Shown: piece by piece, positions 23,510-32,320 of the stretch
Layout of the letters: every line of letters starts with the position of its first letter
Position numbering within the stretch: position 1 is the first letter of the stretch
Source of the DNA: Paulinella micropora
Lineage: Eukaryota; Cercozoa; Imbricatea; Euglyphida; Paulinellidae
Direction of reading: 5' to 3'
Length of the DNA: 32,320 nt
NCBI GenBank assembly: GCA_019918135.1
Contig: WBZZ01002771.1
Coordinates: 7,501 to 39,820 of the forward strand
Notes under the pieces: generated by a model
The model's input: only the letters and a program-made list of their open reading frames with translations
Told to the model about the DNA's origin: nothing
The model's database searches: none
Translations under genes and position numbers: made by a program

Positions 23510-26500
23510 ACAAATAAACAAATAAACGAATCGTTCTTGCAGTGGTCGCCCGGCCGTAAGCAGCGTGGTGGGAGGCGTGGCAGCAAAAAGGCTGCTGGAC
23601 CAGTTTCACGTCGTGTCGATTTCTCTGAAGCGCTAGCTGCCACTGGGTACTGTCATCTCTTGATGTCGTTTTCTCATGACATTGGCATATTTTGCAGTGA
23701 CGAGGCAAAGGAGGGTCTTGAGGAGACGAGCGCATCAGCTCCCAGGCAGGAACGGTATTAGTTTTGCAATTTCTGGTGTTTGCATGCTGCGTAATGTGAT
23801 TGCATTGCAGGGTGATACCAGCAGCACACAGCCCCCCGCCCCCACCACCGCCGGACAGAGATGATGTTTTGGAAAAGCTCAAGCACTTGAGCGCAATTTC
23901 CGCATCGGCCAGGGCTGCTTTGTTGAGATCGGACGAAGTTTTTACACACAATCTGGATGGACTGCAACTTCCTGAAGAGGATGAACAGCCAGAGCCGGTG
24001 CCACTGTCGGTCCAAAAACCAAAATCATCTCTCTTCGGTGCTTGGGGAGACTCCATTAAAAGCAAGTCGATCGCGGATAAGGCGGGCGACGCCGCGGACG
24101 AGAAAGACGGTAAGGGCACGCATGCGGAAGATCTTACGGTGAGCGCTAGCACGGCGGACAAGAAAGACGGTAAGGGTACGGAGGACCAAGCCGCGATCGA
24201 TGATGCCGATACCGCCAACCTAGAGCTCATAGCTGAGCAAAAAGCAGCAGATGATGCAGCACGAGCGGCCTGGGAACAAGAGAAGAAAAATTATAAATTC
24301 TGGGAGGTCAGGCCCGCAAAACAGTATTATTATAAATTTCCAGCCGGAATGAGCGCAACCGAACAGGCGCAACAACAGAAAGGGTACTAACTGTTTCTGT
24401 TTTGTTCTTGCTCTTCACACCCTCCCCGTGTCCCTACTGCAATGATGTCTAGACTTGTGATAGCGTACTCTGTGGGCACATCTGTGGAGTACTTCGCGTG
24501 TGTCGACAGCCAGTACTGGAACAGCCTCGGGGCTGAACCTGACCGTAATTTCCTGCTTTGATAGCATGCACTGCAGTCCACCCCCCTCCTACCCGTAGGC
24601 AGGTGAATGGGTATTGACAACGATGGTGCCCCCGGCCATATGCCTTGTGCTTGGGTAAGCAATGCTGCACATACAGACATGCAATCGCGGTATCTGTTGC
24701 TTGCATAGTCCGGGCCGTCGCCTGCAACAGGACCCGCTTGGCAAGTTTATAGTTCTGGCGAATTCCATAAACACGCGATCGTGCTTGGTCGCGATTGAGA
24801 CCACTCCCGCTGGAGCCAGCGAACGCACTTTTGCTTTGTCCTTTTTGGTGGAGGCAGACATAGATGCAGTGGCCACGAAGAAAGACCAGAGCGAGCACAG
24901 AGGCCGTGCCAGAGACAGCTTTCTGCAAGAGTGCGTATATCCCCTACTGGAGCCGCATATTCAAGCAGCGAACGGTCGCTTGCCGAAAGACGAGCCGCTT
25001 CCTCCCATTCCGCGCTATCGCGCCACCGTGGTCGCTCAACCCCCCCCCCCCCCCCCCCCAAAGTCAGTGCAGACGCGAAGGCCTCTGCCTCCAGCACAGC
25101 CCTGAGCGCATCCAGCAGTCAGGGGTAAGCAACAGCAGCTTGTCTGTCATTGACAATGATGCAAAATTAATTATGCGCAGGGATAGTATTGCGTCCCGCA
25201 AGGTCAGGCGCAAGTCGGTATTGCCAAAGGGCGAGGTGCGCGTTGTTGCAATGGATTCGTTCGTTGATCCAGAGGGAAGAGATCCTCTAGAAGGTTACGG
25301 GGTGCAGCTAGTTCCCATCAACGGAGCTCGGTACGGGGACATTGGGCTGCGGGAGGGCGAGGAGCTCGGCGGATTCGGGAGGGAACTGCTGCTACATTTT
25401 TGGGGCGACTGCTATGATGAAAAGGTGGATCCCGCAGGCTTCTCTGCTGTTTTGGCAAGTCCGGGCGACAGCACGCTCAAGATCGGTGGCAAGCTCTGGT
25501 GCTTTACCAAAGCACATCGCAAGGAAGTAGCAGAGGATCGTTCCCAGCCGCCATGCAACGCAGGCGCGCTGATAAACCATGCGCCTGAGGGTTCAGGTGC
25601 AAACTGCACCTGGATTCTGCCGAAAGGCAAGAGAAATCAATACCCCATCCTCAAAATGACGGACAACCTCGTGTACGGCGGTTTTTTTTAATTTGACTAC
25701 GATGGCCAGAAGGGCTCTGTGTATTGGCCCCAGCACGTTGGGGGAGTAACGCCCCGGGACATGCCTCTGGCGGCGGATGCGGACAGGAAGTTGATTTGGC
25801 CTCGCTTCAATAAGCCTTCGCCTGCACCCCAGAACTTCAAGGTAAGAGCCTGCACCCACACAACACAAAACATGCTTGCACTCTCACAGCTACCTGCAAA
25901 GAAGACTGCAGCTGGTAAAAAATTTGGAGTCGGTGGCAAGGGTGGCAACCAGACGCACCTGCCAACTTGCCTTTGCCCGACGTGCCCCCTGGCCATCAAG
26001 AAGCGCGCCAAGGCAAGGGCCAAGCTTGCTGCTGCTAATAATACTGAAGCGCGCGCGCAAGGTAATAAGCTTGCCGTGCACAATCTGATGTGATGGGTAC
26101 CTGGTTTTGATTTAGAGGAAACGGATTCGGATGATGAGTCGGAAGATTCGGATGATGAGTCGGAAGATTCACCCTTGCAGTCACCTAAAAAGAAGAAAGT
26201 GAAGCGTGGCACTGCAAAGGAAAGTGGTTCAAAGCGGCCGGACGGGCAGACCCCGATCGAAGGGGGAGGTGATCGTCAGGTATGCGCCCAGGCTGTCGAT
26301 GCCCGCGGTGCCGCCAGTCGCAACGCGTCCCCGGGCATGGAGAAGGGTGCGATTGCACAGGGTGCGTACCACATGGCAAAGGGTGCAAATGTGAGGAATG
26401 TGTACCAGATGCTAAGCATGGCAAAGGGTGCAGATGCAAGGAGAAGTGCGCGCCCCCATCGTCGCCGCCGCATGTGGTCCCCTTTGCAATCCCCCCGTCC

Positions 26501-26713
26501 TCCCCGCCCGACCAGCATGGCGGATATGGAGGTCAACAGCCTGCGTTGTCACCTGTTTTCCAGCCAGCAGCCGGTGGAGGCCGTGGAGGCAGCGGCCTTG
26601 CGGCGTATCTGGCATACTCACAGCAGCAAGCAACGTCGTATTTGTCACACAGTCAACAGCAAAGTACCTCGTTTCTGAATTACATGGCAGGGGGTAACTC
26701 TCGGCTTGAGTAG
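22261..26713 (+). CDS. SET-domain protein of element B with Cys-rich tail
   Basis: Inferred exons: 22261-22719 (MPKEKIIVETIEAYRVERKD), 23543-23646, 23811-24383, one around 24700-25124, 25181-25841, 25890-26061, 26116-26279, then to TAG 26713; most phases agree. The SET region is in 25181-25841: GYGVQLVPINGARYGDIGLR with EELGGFGRELL, then NAGALINHAPEGSGANCTW (matching NxxxxINHxxxxNC), then FDYDGQK (matching the FDYG end). An in-frame TAA at 25689-25691 sits directly before FDYDG. Next come a post-SET-like CLCPTC, an acidic DSDDESED repeat, a KKKKVKR stretch and a run of HGKGCKCEEC-type repeats (CXC-like), ending GGNSRLE. Frame breaks occur in the C20 run 25040-25059 and near 26280. SET domains are lysine methyltransferases; targets unknown. 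This copy is probably non-functional as written. Confidence 0.6.
22736..23460. repeat. 180-bp minisatellite in the first intron
   Basis: Four copies (about 22736, 22916, 23098 and 23278) of a unit starting CATAGTTAGGAAAGTAAGTA, then AAATAAACAAATAAA, ATGAATGATGAG and GCATGCATACCTACACGCATG. The fourth is shorter and diverged. It lies within the intron between 22719 and 23543 of the element B SET gene. Confidence 0.92.
23464..23530. repeat. AAAT microsatellite
   Basis: About 65 bp of AAAT/AAAC units between the minisatellite and the acceptor TTGCAG at 23542. Intronic. Confidence 0.93.
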
Positions 26714-26742
26714 ACCGTTAGCGCGTACAAGGTAGCATACTC

Positions 26743-26957
26743 GCCTCCGGTGGCGCCACAAGTGCCACCGGAGGCAGGAGAGAGCATTAACTTTCATTTT
26801 CTCTCTTGACTTTACTGTTTATGATTGATTTTGTTGTGTAATTTGTGTTGTACCGCGCTAGGATTCGGACTTGCCCTCCTGACGTGGGTATCACGGGTGG
26901 GGTGGCGCGGTAGCCTGCGTACGCAGTCCGGTGGCGCTCCAAGTGCCACCGGAGGCG
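26743..26957. repeat. Right subterminal palindromes of element B
   Basis: Two copies, 26743-26775 and 26927-26957, of GGTGGCGC...AAGTGCCACCGGAGGC. The asymmetric centre is inverted relative to the left-arm copies, as expected for sites read inward from both ends. They begin 30 bp after the SET gene stop codon. Confidence 0.8.
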
Positions 26958-27258
26958 GGAAAACACAGACAATTTATAATTTGCTTTCTTTTTGCAGCTT
27001 TGCGTCGTTTTGTTACTTAATTTGCGGCTACACAGCCTGGGGAAGCGGACTTTACCGTCAGGCACATAGCAGTCTGGAATGTGTAGTACAGCTATCTTTG
27101 CGTTGCCGTAGGCTATATTTAAGTAGTCGAAATGCATTATTATATTAATATAAACTAATAAAAGTTGTTTTTGCTATTTACTACGACTTTCAATAACATA
27201 AAAAGCATGCCGGTAGTGACTACTCAAATTTGTGCAATCCTTACGACCTACGACCTTC
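26958..27258. other. AT-rich right arm of element B
   Basis: 300 bp between the last palindrome and the right TIR, without a recognisable gene or repeat. It includes GGTAGTGACTACTC just inside the TIR. Confidence 0.5.
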
Positions 27259-27285
27259 CGGCCCTTCGTATCAGGAAGAGGATCA
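27259..27285 (-). repeat. Element B right TIR
   Basis: Perfect 27-bp reverse complement of 18012-18038, ending CTTCGTATCAGGAAGAGGATCA; the array resumes immediately. Confidence 0.93.
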
Positions 27286-27490
27286 TACCCCATACACCAT
27301 ACACCATACCCCATACCCCATACCCCATACCCCATACCCCATACCCCATACCCCATACCCCATACATAACCCATACCCCGTACCTCATACCCCATACCCC
27401 ATACCCCATACCCCATACCCCATACCGGTACCTTCCATACCCCCATACCCCATACCCCATACCCCAACCCCATACCCCATACGATATGAA
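27286..27490. repeat. (ATACCCC)n array, right piece
   Basis: About 28 units of ATACCCC with a few variants and one insertion (GGTACCTTCC near 27425). This is the continuation of the array split by elements A and B. It ends at ACGATATGAAAATTC. Confidence 0.95.
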
Positions 27491-27509
27491 AATTCTCTAA
27501 GTCCAAAAT

Positions 27510-27716
27510 CCATACCCCCCTTTTTGGGGGGTATGGCCCATCATACCCCCTCCATACCCCCCCATACCCCCTCCATACCCCCCCCCCCATACCCCCTCCA
27601 TACCCCCCATACCCCCTCCATACCCCCCATACCCCCCCTCATACCCCCGGTATGGCCCATACCCCCCCCCATACCGGTATCATACCGGTATGGGGGGGGG
27701 GGGGGTATGGATTTCG
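27510..27716. repeat. Degenerate CATACCC and poly-G block
   Basis: Units such as CATACCCCCTCCATACCCCC, a short inverted repeat around 27512-27537, and CATACCGGTATCATACCGGTATGG running into a G13 tract and GTATGG at 27690-27716. This is the same vocabulary as the introns of the TNP2-like gene. It abuts the retroelement sequence at 27717. Confidence 0.9.
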
Positions 27717-27720
27717 CTGT

Positions 27721-28311
27721 GCAGGGCATCCCACTCACGGAGGCTCGGACCGTCTCAAGGAAGCCAAACGAACGAGCGCCCACTGACCTACGCCTATTGC
27801 TTGGGCTGGTGGAGGGCGTAGTCACCGGATTGCTATCGGTCCCGGCGGTAGCATCCCCACCGCCGGGGTCTGCATCAACACTAGGGTCGGGACCTATGGG
27901 GGACGGCACCCTTACCGAAGCTCTACCCACGTCCCCATCTCTAGCCGGGGACTCTTCACCTTCACGCTCCCCCTCCCCGTCGGATTCCGAGGAAGGATCG
28001 GCATCGGGCTGCATCTCCGGAGGCTCATCTTCCACGTCCGCCAAACCATCGGGTTGGTAGTCCTCCGGGCCGGGCCTCATCTTCACCCCATGTACCTTTT
28101 CTCTTTTTGCTTTGAGTAAAGATTTCAGGTTTTGGCTCATGATACCACTACCAGCCTCAGCCGGCTCGGCCTTTGAACCAATCTCAACCTTCGGGGCAGG
28201 TACCGCTGACGGCCCGCTCGCCCCGCTAGGGCTACCCTTACTCTCTCCACGGGGGTTGGGTGCTACTGGACGGAGGGGAGTACCCTTCACCTCTTGGGCG
28301 CGTACCGGCAC
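27721..28311 (-). CDS. Pro/Ser/Asp-rich segment at the retroelement 3' side
   Basis: An open minus-strand frame from MPVRAQEVKGTPLRP. It is rich in Pro, Ser, Gly and Asp, with SGIMSQNLKSLLKAKREK and an acidic stretch, and runs into the poly-G/CATACCC block at 27716 after GMPCTAKS. It follows the gag-derived frame ending at 28317 with one frame change. No protease, integrase or reverse transcriptase motif is visible. It may be the C-terminal part of a long gag or a separate retroelement protein, cut off by the repeat block. Confidence 0.4.
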
Positions 28312-28316
28312 CGATG

Positions 28317-30679
28317 TTACGGGCGGGGCACAACTCCCCCACGAGAGGGGGATACCCCACCTCTGAAGTACATATGCTTCGCTTGTGCACCGGCCTGAGG
28401 TTCATGTTGGCGGTACACCTTCCGCCATGAGGGTACACCAGACGCCTCCCATGTTACCGGTTGTCGGCTAATGACCCACTCGGTAAACTGTCCGGGTTCA
28501 CGGGGCTTTGCATAGTGGATGATGGGCAAGAGGGACCGGTTCCACGGGATACCCCGCTTCGCGGCTTCGTGTCTCACTATGGCCTCAACCATTAGGGGAT
28601 GACTCCCACTTTTGATTTGGGCTTCTAACCCCCGTTCTCCCATCTCGCACATTAGAGCTAGATGATCCCTTCGAGCTATGTCGGCTGCCCACCGGCGCAA
28701 GGCATTTTCTCTCTCTTGCTTGGCTCGCTGGTACTGATGCTCAACGCAATAGTTGCTATCGATGAGAGTGGCTGCCTTAATCCTAAGGCTGTTGAAGGGA
28801 GACTCAAGGTCCTTTAATCGGGCTACGCACCGGCGCTTTCCTTCCGCTACTCCATGGCACCGCTCCTCATTCGTCTTATCTATGTCGGCGTCGTCCTCAA
28901 GCAAGATCTCAAGACTGTTCTCGTCCTCCGGTGGTATGATCGGTTCGGGAAAGTTTGCACCCCCGGGTTTAGCCATGAATGCTTTGTCTTTCCACTTGCA
29001 GGTTAGGAACTTTACCATCTGAGCTAAGGCTACGCCCAGCTCCTCATCCTCGGAGTCATCGCTATCACTCCCCCCTTTTGAGCCTTTTGCTGCCTCGCCC
29101 TTCTCCTTTCGGCTTTTGTCCGGGCACTTGCTCAACTTGTGCTTGCCCCCGCACAACCGGCACTTCTTGCTGCACTTACCGGCGATGTGCCCCTTTTCGA
29201 AGCAGTTAAAGCACTTTGGCCCCTTGCTCTTCTCGCTCTTCTTGCTTTTTTCCCCCTTGGGGTGTCTGCCGGTTTGGGAGGGGTCTTCTTGGCTTTAGTG
29301 GGGTCATGCTCAAACCTACATTTGACGGCCCATCTACACTCCTCCTGTTTGTCCCACAAGAAACACACCCCTCACACCCCTTCCCTCCAACATGGAGGTA
29401 GCGGCAGGAGGCCCCACGAGTGCATTTGCCTTCCTTGCTGAAGAGCCAGCACTCGTCCTTGGGTTTCCCTTTTCCGGCCTTGCGAGCTGCCAAACCTTTT
29501 CCCGTGGAACTAGTCACTTTGGCCCGGTCAAACTTCTTGTCTAGCTCAAGGGCACGATCTTGCACGAACTTCTACCAGGAGGCGAAGTCCCACTTGAACT
29601 GCTTGCGATTCAGTTAAGCCATTTCAACCCAGACTTGCCAAACTTTCTTCACCCTAGAGTCAGATTGCTTTGGGCCCACTAACGCGTCCTTCACTATTTG
29701 TTGCATCCGGTCATCGGTTGGGGCTTGGCCATAGTCGGCCAACCAGTCTCTCCTAGCGTTCAAGTCTACACACTGACCGACGTACTGTTGCTTACTCGTA
29801 AAGAGGAAGTCATTCAGTTCCTTCACCTTGTCCTGAACATCAGAGGGGTCAGCTTTCTTGTACAGGGCTAGCAGTCTGTCCCACAGTGCTTTAGGGTTTT
29901 GGCCAAAGGTCAGTTTCTCCGGATCAGCTAAATCACGCACTAGACTTTTCGCCTCACCACCGAGCATGTCATAGATGATATTGAACAACCTCTCTTTTTG
30001 CTTGCTCATCTCAGCAAGTACACTAGCGTCATAGGCCATCACCTTTCGTGTCAGTGCGCCAGCACGATCAGCACCCCCTAGTGGGGTTTTGACCTCAGAG
30101 GGTCCGTCTGTCCTCGGGAGGCCCCACTCTTGCTGTCGCCCTCTAAGTCTGAGCCCTTGCCAGTTGACAGCCTAGGTTTGTCAGTGCTAGCATACCCACT
30201 AGAGTAGAGGTCAGAGGGGTGCCGGTCTTCATCTTCCTCCTCCTCCTCCTTTCCCTCTTCAGTCTCAGTGGTTGGTTTATCTTTCGGACTGCCAAAAACC
30301 GGTTTGTAACGCTTGACTGGGGTTTCCTTGTCTTCCTCTACCCCTAACGCCTCCTCAAGGTTTGGAGCTTCCGGTTTAGGGTTGTGCATAGGCCACAGGC
30401 GAGTAGAACCCTTGGTTTTGTCCTCGAAGTATTCCTTTACTACTTCTTCGTCCAAGTCAGCCCAATCATTCCACTCTGCTACCTCTTCCCAAGCTAGTAT
30501 AAAGGGGGGCACCTCCCTACCCTTAAGCTGTATTCCTAAGACGTTTTCGCGATGTACATATTGTTTGTGGGTGTCAACACCCTGCAGCACTTCCTTAGGG
30601 GCCTTACCTGCCTATGCAATAGGATCCATGCCTCTTTGCCTGTGAACGTAATCTTATTGTCTGTCCTACTAGTAGTCAT
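28317..30679 (-). pseudogene. Broken LTR-retroelement gag with CCCH and CCHC fingers
   Basis: Read on the minus strand from ATG 30679 (MTTSRTDNKITFTGKEAWIL). Next come DTHKQYVHRENVLGIQLKG and an acidic linker, then a capsid-like region (NPKALWDRLLALYKKAD, VKELNDFLFTSKQQY, LADYGQAPTDDRMQ) like retrotransposon gag/UBN2 domains. Two CCCH fingers (CWLFSKEGKCTRGASCRYLH and CFLWDKQEECRWAVKCRFEH, both C-x8-C-x5-C-x3-H) precede zinc knuckles CFNCFEKGHIAGKC and CRLCGGKHKLSKC. A 270-residue tail ends at 28317. Gag packages element RNA. There are several frame changes (between the N-terminus and DTHKQY, between the fingers, before the knuckles) and stops near 29614, so it is non-functional as written. 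No pol follows. The CCCH pair upstream of the knuckles is unusual for gag. Confidence 0.7.
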
Positions 30680-30787
30680 TTCTCTAAGGCACCTAAGGAA
30701 GTGCTGCAGGGTGCTGACGCCCACAAACAATATGTACATCGCGAAAACGTATTGGAAATACAGCTTAAGGGTAGGGAGGTGCCCCCC
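30504..30787. repeat. Inverted duplication at the gag 5' end
   Basis: Arms 30504-30599 and 30692-30787 are about 94% identical in inverted orientation, with a 92-bp spacer that contains the gag start codon. Arms read CACCTCCCTACCCTTAAGCT through CACCCTGCAGCACTTCC. The right arm is thus an antisense copy of gag codons placed upstream of the start. The differences between the arms show it is not a fresh palindrome artefact. Confidence 0.9.
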
Positions 30788-30810
30788 TTTATCGATGATG
30801 CAGTACGAGT

Positions 30811-31084
30811 GCAACAATAACTTTGCAGTGTAAGCTGTTGTGTCCTGTGGGCAGGGGGTGCTCAATCCCGCCTTTCACCACGGCAAAGCACAACTGGCCT
30901 ACTATTCAACAATAAGTTTGTAATGTAAGTTGTTGTGTCCCGTGGACAGTGGGTGCTCAATCCCGACTGTCACCACAGCAAAGCACAACTGGCCTACTGC
31001 TTTGTACTCTGGCCTTGCAACTTGTTGTGTCAGTGGTAGTGGGTGCTCAATCCCAACTGGCACCACGTCCAACACAACTGGCCA
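30811..31084. repeat. Three leader repeats with a conserved hairpin
   Basis: Copies at about 30811-30907, 30908-31003 and 31004-31084. Each has TTGTTGTGT (or CTGTTGTGT), GTGG..., an invariant GGGTGCTCAATCCC, ...CACCAC and CACAACTGGCC. GGG/CCC and GTGG/CCAC pair around the loop TGCTCAAT in every copy, while the inner stem differs. It lies upstream of gag on the minus strand, as a retroelement leader or LTR repeat would. Confidence 0.8.
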
Positions 31085-31360
31085 CGTCACAGAACTGACA
31101 AATGCACAACACCTTTAGGATGCTCACCCCTTCCACACTGCGACCTGTACGATTCGGTGTCTGTCTCTCTGTCCTGTCCCCCACCTTGCACTTGTACTGC
31201 ACACTAGCAGAGCAGGGCGTGGGTAGTGTCTACAGTGATCACTGAGTTGTAGCCACACAATTGAAAATGCGCATTTTCCTGTAATAAGGTCACTTAAGGT
31301 GGACACCTCACCCCTTCAACGAAGGTTCTGCTCTGCGATCCGTTGCACAGGTCACGCTCC
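31085..31360. other. Presumed retroelement leader, no gene
   Basis: About 275 bp between the hairpin repeats and the candidate primer-binding site; no reading frame of note. It is assigned to the retroelement only by position. Confidence 0.3.
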
Positions 31361-31362
31361 AA

Positions 31363-31374
31363 GGCTCATAACCA
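31363..31374 (-). promoter_or_regulatory. Possible half-tRNA primer-binding site
   Basis: The minus strand reads TGGTTATGAGCC. The plus-strand GGCTCATAACCA resembles the anticodon arm of methionine tRNAs (GGGCTCATAACCC), the site used for half-tRNA priming by copia-type elements. It lies about 690 bp upstream of gag. The match is short and no LTR end or second LTR was found, so this is speculative. Confidence 0.25.
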
Positions 31375-32320
31375 GTTAGAAGAAAACACTCTCGACTTCT
31401 AGGTACTCTAAATGATTGTGTTAATAACTAATAAATACTACTAACCGTAACGAATAATGCTAACGTACCAAATAGCAATACTGACGTAGTTGAGGAGGAA
31501 GTGTCTAATTAATTGTCCAATGTGAGGGGGGGGGGGGGGCAGTTGTAACGCACCCCAAAGGAAAAAACAATATAATGGCACGGTGGTGGGGGAGTCATGG
31601 TGGATGGAGGATATTGGGGAAGTCCTGCATTGATGCATGCTGTGATGCATGCATGGTGTGATGAATGCATGCATGGAGGACACTGATCCCCAAGGCATTG
31701 CTATAGCTTTACACTAGTACTTGATCGTGGAAATTTGTGCTAGTCAGGTGGCACCTGCAGTGTGTATTTGAGCATAATATTAACACTACATGTACGTCAG
31801 GAGAGAACCGCCGAAAAGTGACAAGTTCCAGGGAGAAATTCCTGAAATGTCAACCAGCTTCGAAAAAATCCTTGCTTTGAAAGTTGTTAGTGTCCCCTTA
31901 AGCTTTCGTAGCGAGTTGATAGCTTTGTAGCAGTTGAAATATATACAGGTGGTCTATATTCTTCAATCAATCAATATATTATAAATAAATTCCTATTGAA
32001 AACTATCACTTCTTGTATTCACAAAAGCAGGCTGAAAACTATGTTTCGAGTCAAGTTGCTTTATTGAAAATTTTCACAGAACGCTATGAGAGGACCTCTC
32101 TCAGGCTCCAAAAATTATACTAAATTCACTGTTTCATTTCATAATAATTTTCCAGAACAACGTGCTGCTTGACAAGAGATAAATATAAGATTTGGAGAGA
32201 CTGTCTCAAAACCATATGTATCGATATCGATATAGGATACTAAGAATAATCTCCCTGAGTACGTGTTCTCTTCCACAACGTAATAATCATATATAACTTG
32301 AGGTTGCAAATTGCTCTTCT
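31375..32320. other. Window end, no gene recognised
   Basis: AT-rich sequence with a G-run (31525-31538), a small cluster of GATGCATGC repeats (31630-31675) and no frame resembling a known protein. It may include the retroelement LTR, but no terminal motif or target duplication could be placed. Confidence 0.5.

Larger units (their letters stand above)
18012..27285. mobile_element. Element B: 9.3-kb DNA transposon
   Basis: Begins TGATCCTCTTCCTGATACGA and ends with its reverse complement: a perfect 27-bp TIR. It is flanked on both sides by the ATACCCC array. The flanks TACCCCA (18005-18011 and 27286-27292) would be a 7-bp target duplication, but in a 7-bp period array this cannot be told apart from none. 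Palindromic subterminal repeats occur near both ends in opposite orientation. It carries a minus-strand SAP-domain putative transposase and a plus-strand SET-domain gene. TIR and proteins differ from element A. Superfamily unassigned. Confidence 0.85.

Noticed and set aside
27717..28311. Retroelement protease or reverse transcriptase downstream of gag
   Set aside because: No D-S/T-G protease motif or YxDD motif is present; the stretch is Pro/Ser/Asp-rich and ends at the repeat block.

Overview
The window reads as nuclear DNA of a eukaryote, and it is almost entirely mobile-element sequence. Coding frames are broken into exons by GT-AG introns, and intergenic DNA is packed with microsatellites (GA, CATA, TAA, TTC, CTTTC) and with poly-G/poly-C tracts. 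There is no bacterial-style gene packing and I recognise no host housekeeping gene. A CACTA-like TNP2 transposase, a Copia/Gypsy-like gag and a 7-bp TATGGGG array resembling plant-type telomere repeats are compatible with a green-lineage organism such as a streptophyte alga, but that assignment is a low-confidence inference.

Layout. (1) 1-7170: a divergent gene pair. A minus-strand acidic protein gene (1061-1408, 3' part not resolved behind about 800 bp of GA repeats) faces a plus-strand, roughly ten-exon CACTA/EnSpm TNP2-like transposase gene (1754-6907). The 5' part of the latter is a tandem series of tiny duplicated acidic exons. (2) 7171-7581, 17962-18011 and 27286-27490 are three pieces of one (ATACCCC)n array. 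(3) Element A, 7582-17961, is a 10.4-kb DNA transposon inserted in that array, with about 165-bp terminal inverted repeats (TIRs) and an ATAC target duplication. It carries a minus-strand SET-domain plus DDE-like transposase block (8015-12337) and a plus-strand Lys/Glu-rich accessory gene (13845-17610). Between them lies a regulatory-looking region with three CCCGCTCC hairpins. (4) Element B, 18012-27285, is a second, unrelated 9.3-kb transposon in the same array. It has 27-bp perfect TIRs, palindromic subterminal repeats at both ends, a minus-strand SAP-domain/putative transposase gene (19008-21893) and a plus-strand SET-domain gene with a Cys-rich tail (22261-26713). (5) 27500-27716: degenerate CATACCC/poly-G repeats. 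(6) 27721-31400: a broken minus-strand LTR-retroelement gag region with CCCH and CCHC zinc fingers, an inverted duplication at its 5' end and a leader with three structured repeats. No pol is visible. (7) 31400-32320: nothing recognised.

How it works together. Elements A and B share a plan: a minus-strand transposase ending near a SAP-like DNA-binding region, a divergent second gene, and a SET (lysine methyltransferase-like) domain encoded inside the element. In A the SET domain lies on the transposase strand, possibly fused to it; in B it lies on the opposite strand. The two SET proteins look dissimilar and the TIRs are unrelated, so this may be repeated capture. Transposons carrying their own chromatin modifier, both landed in a telomere-like G-rich array, are the most interesting content here. 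Several coding frames break inside homopolymer runs, so either decay or uncorrected sequencing error affects these copies.
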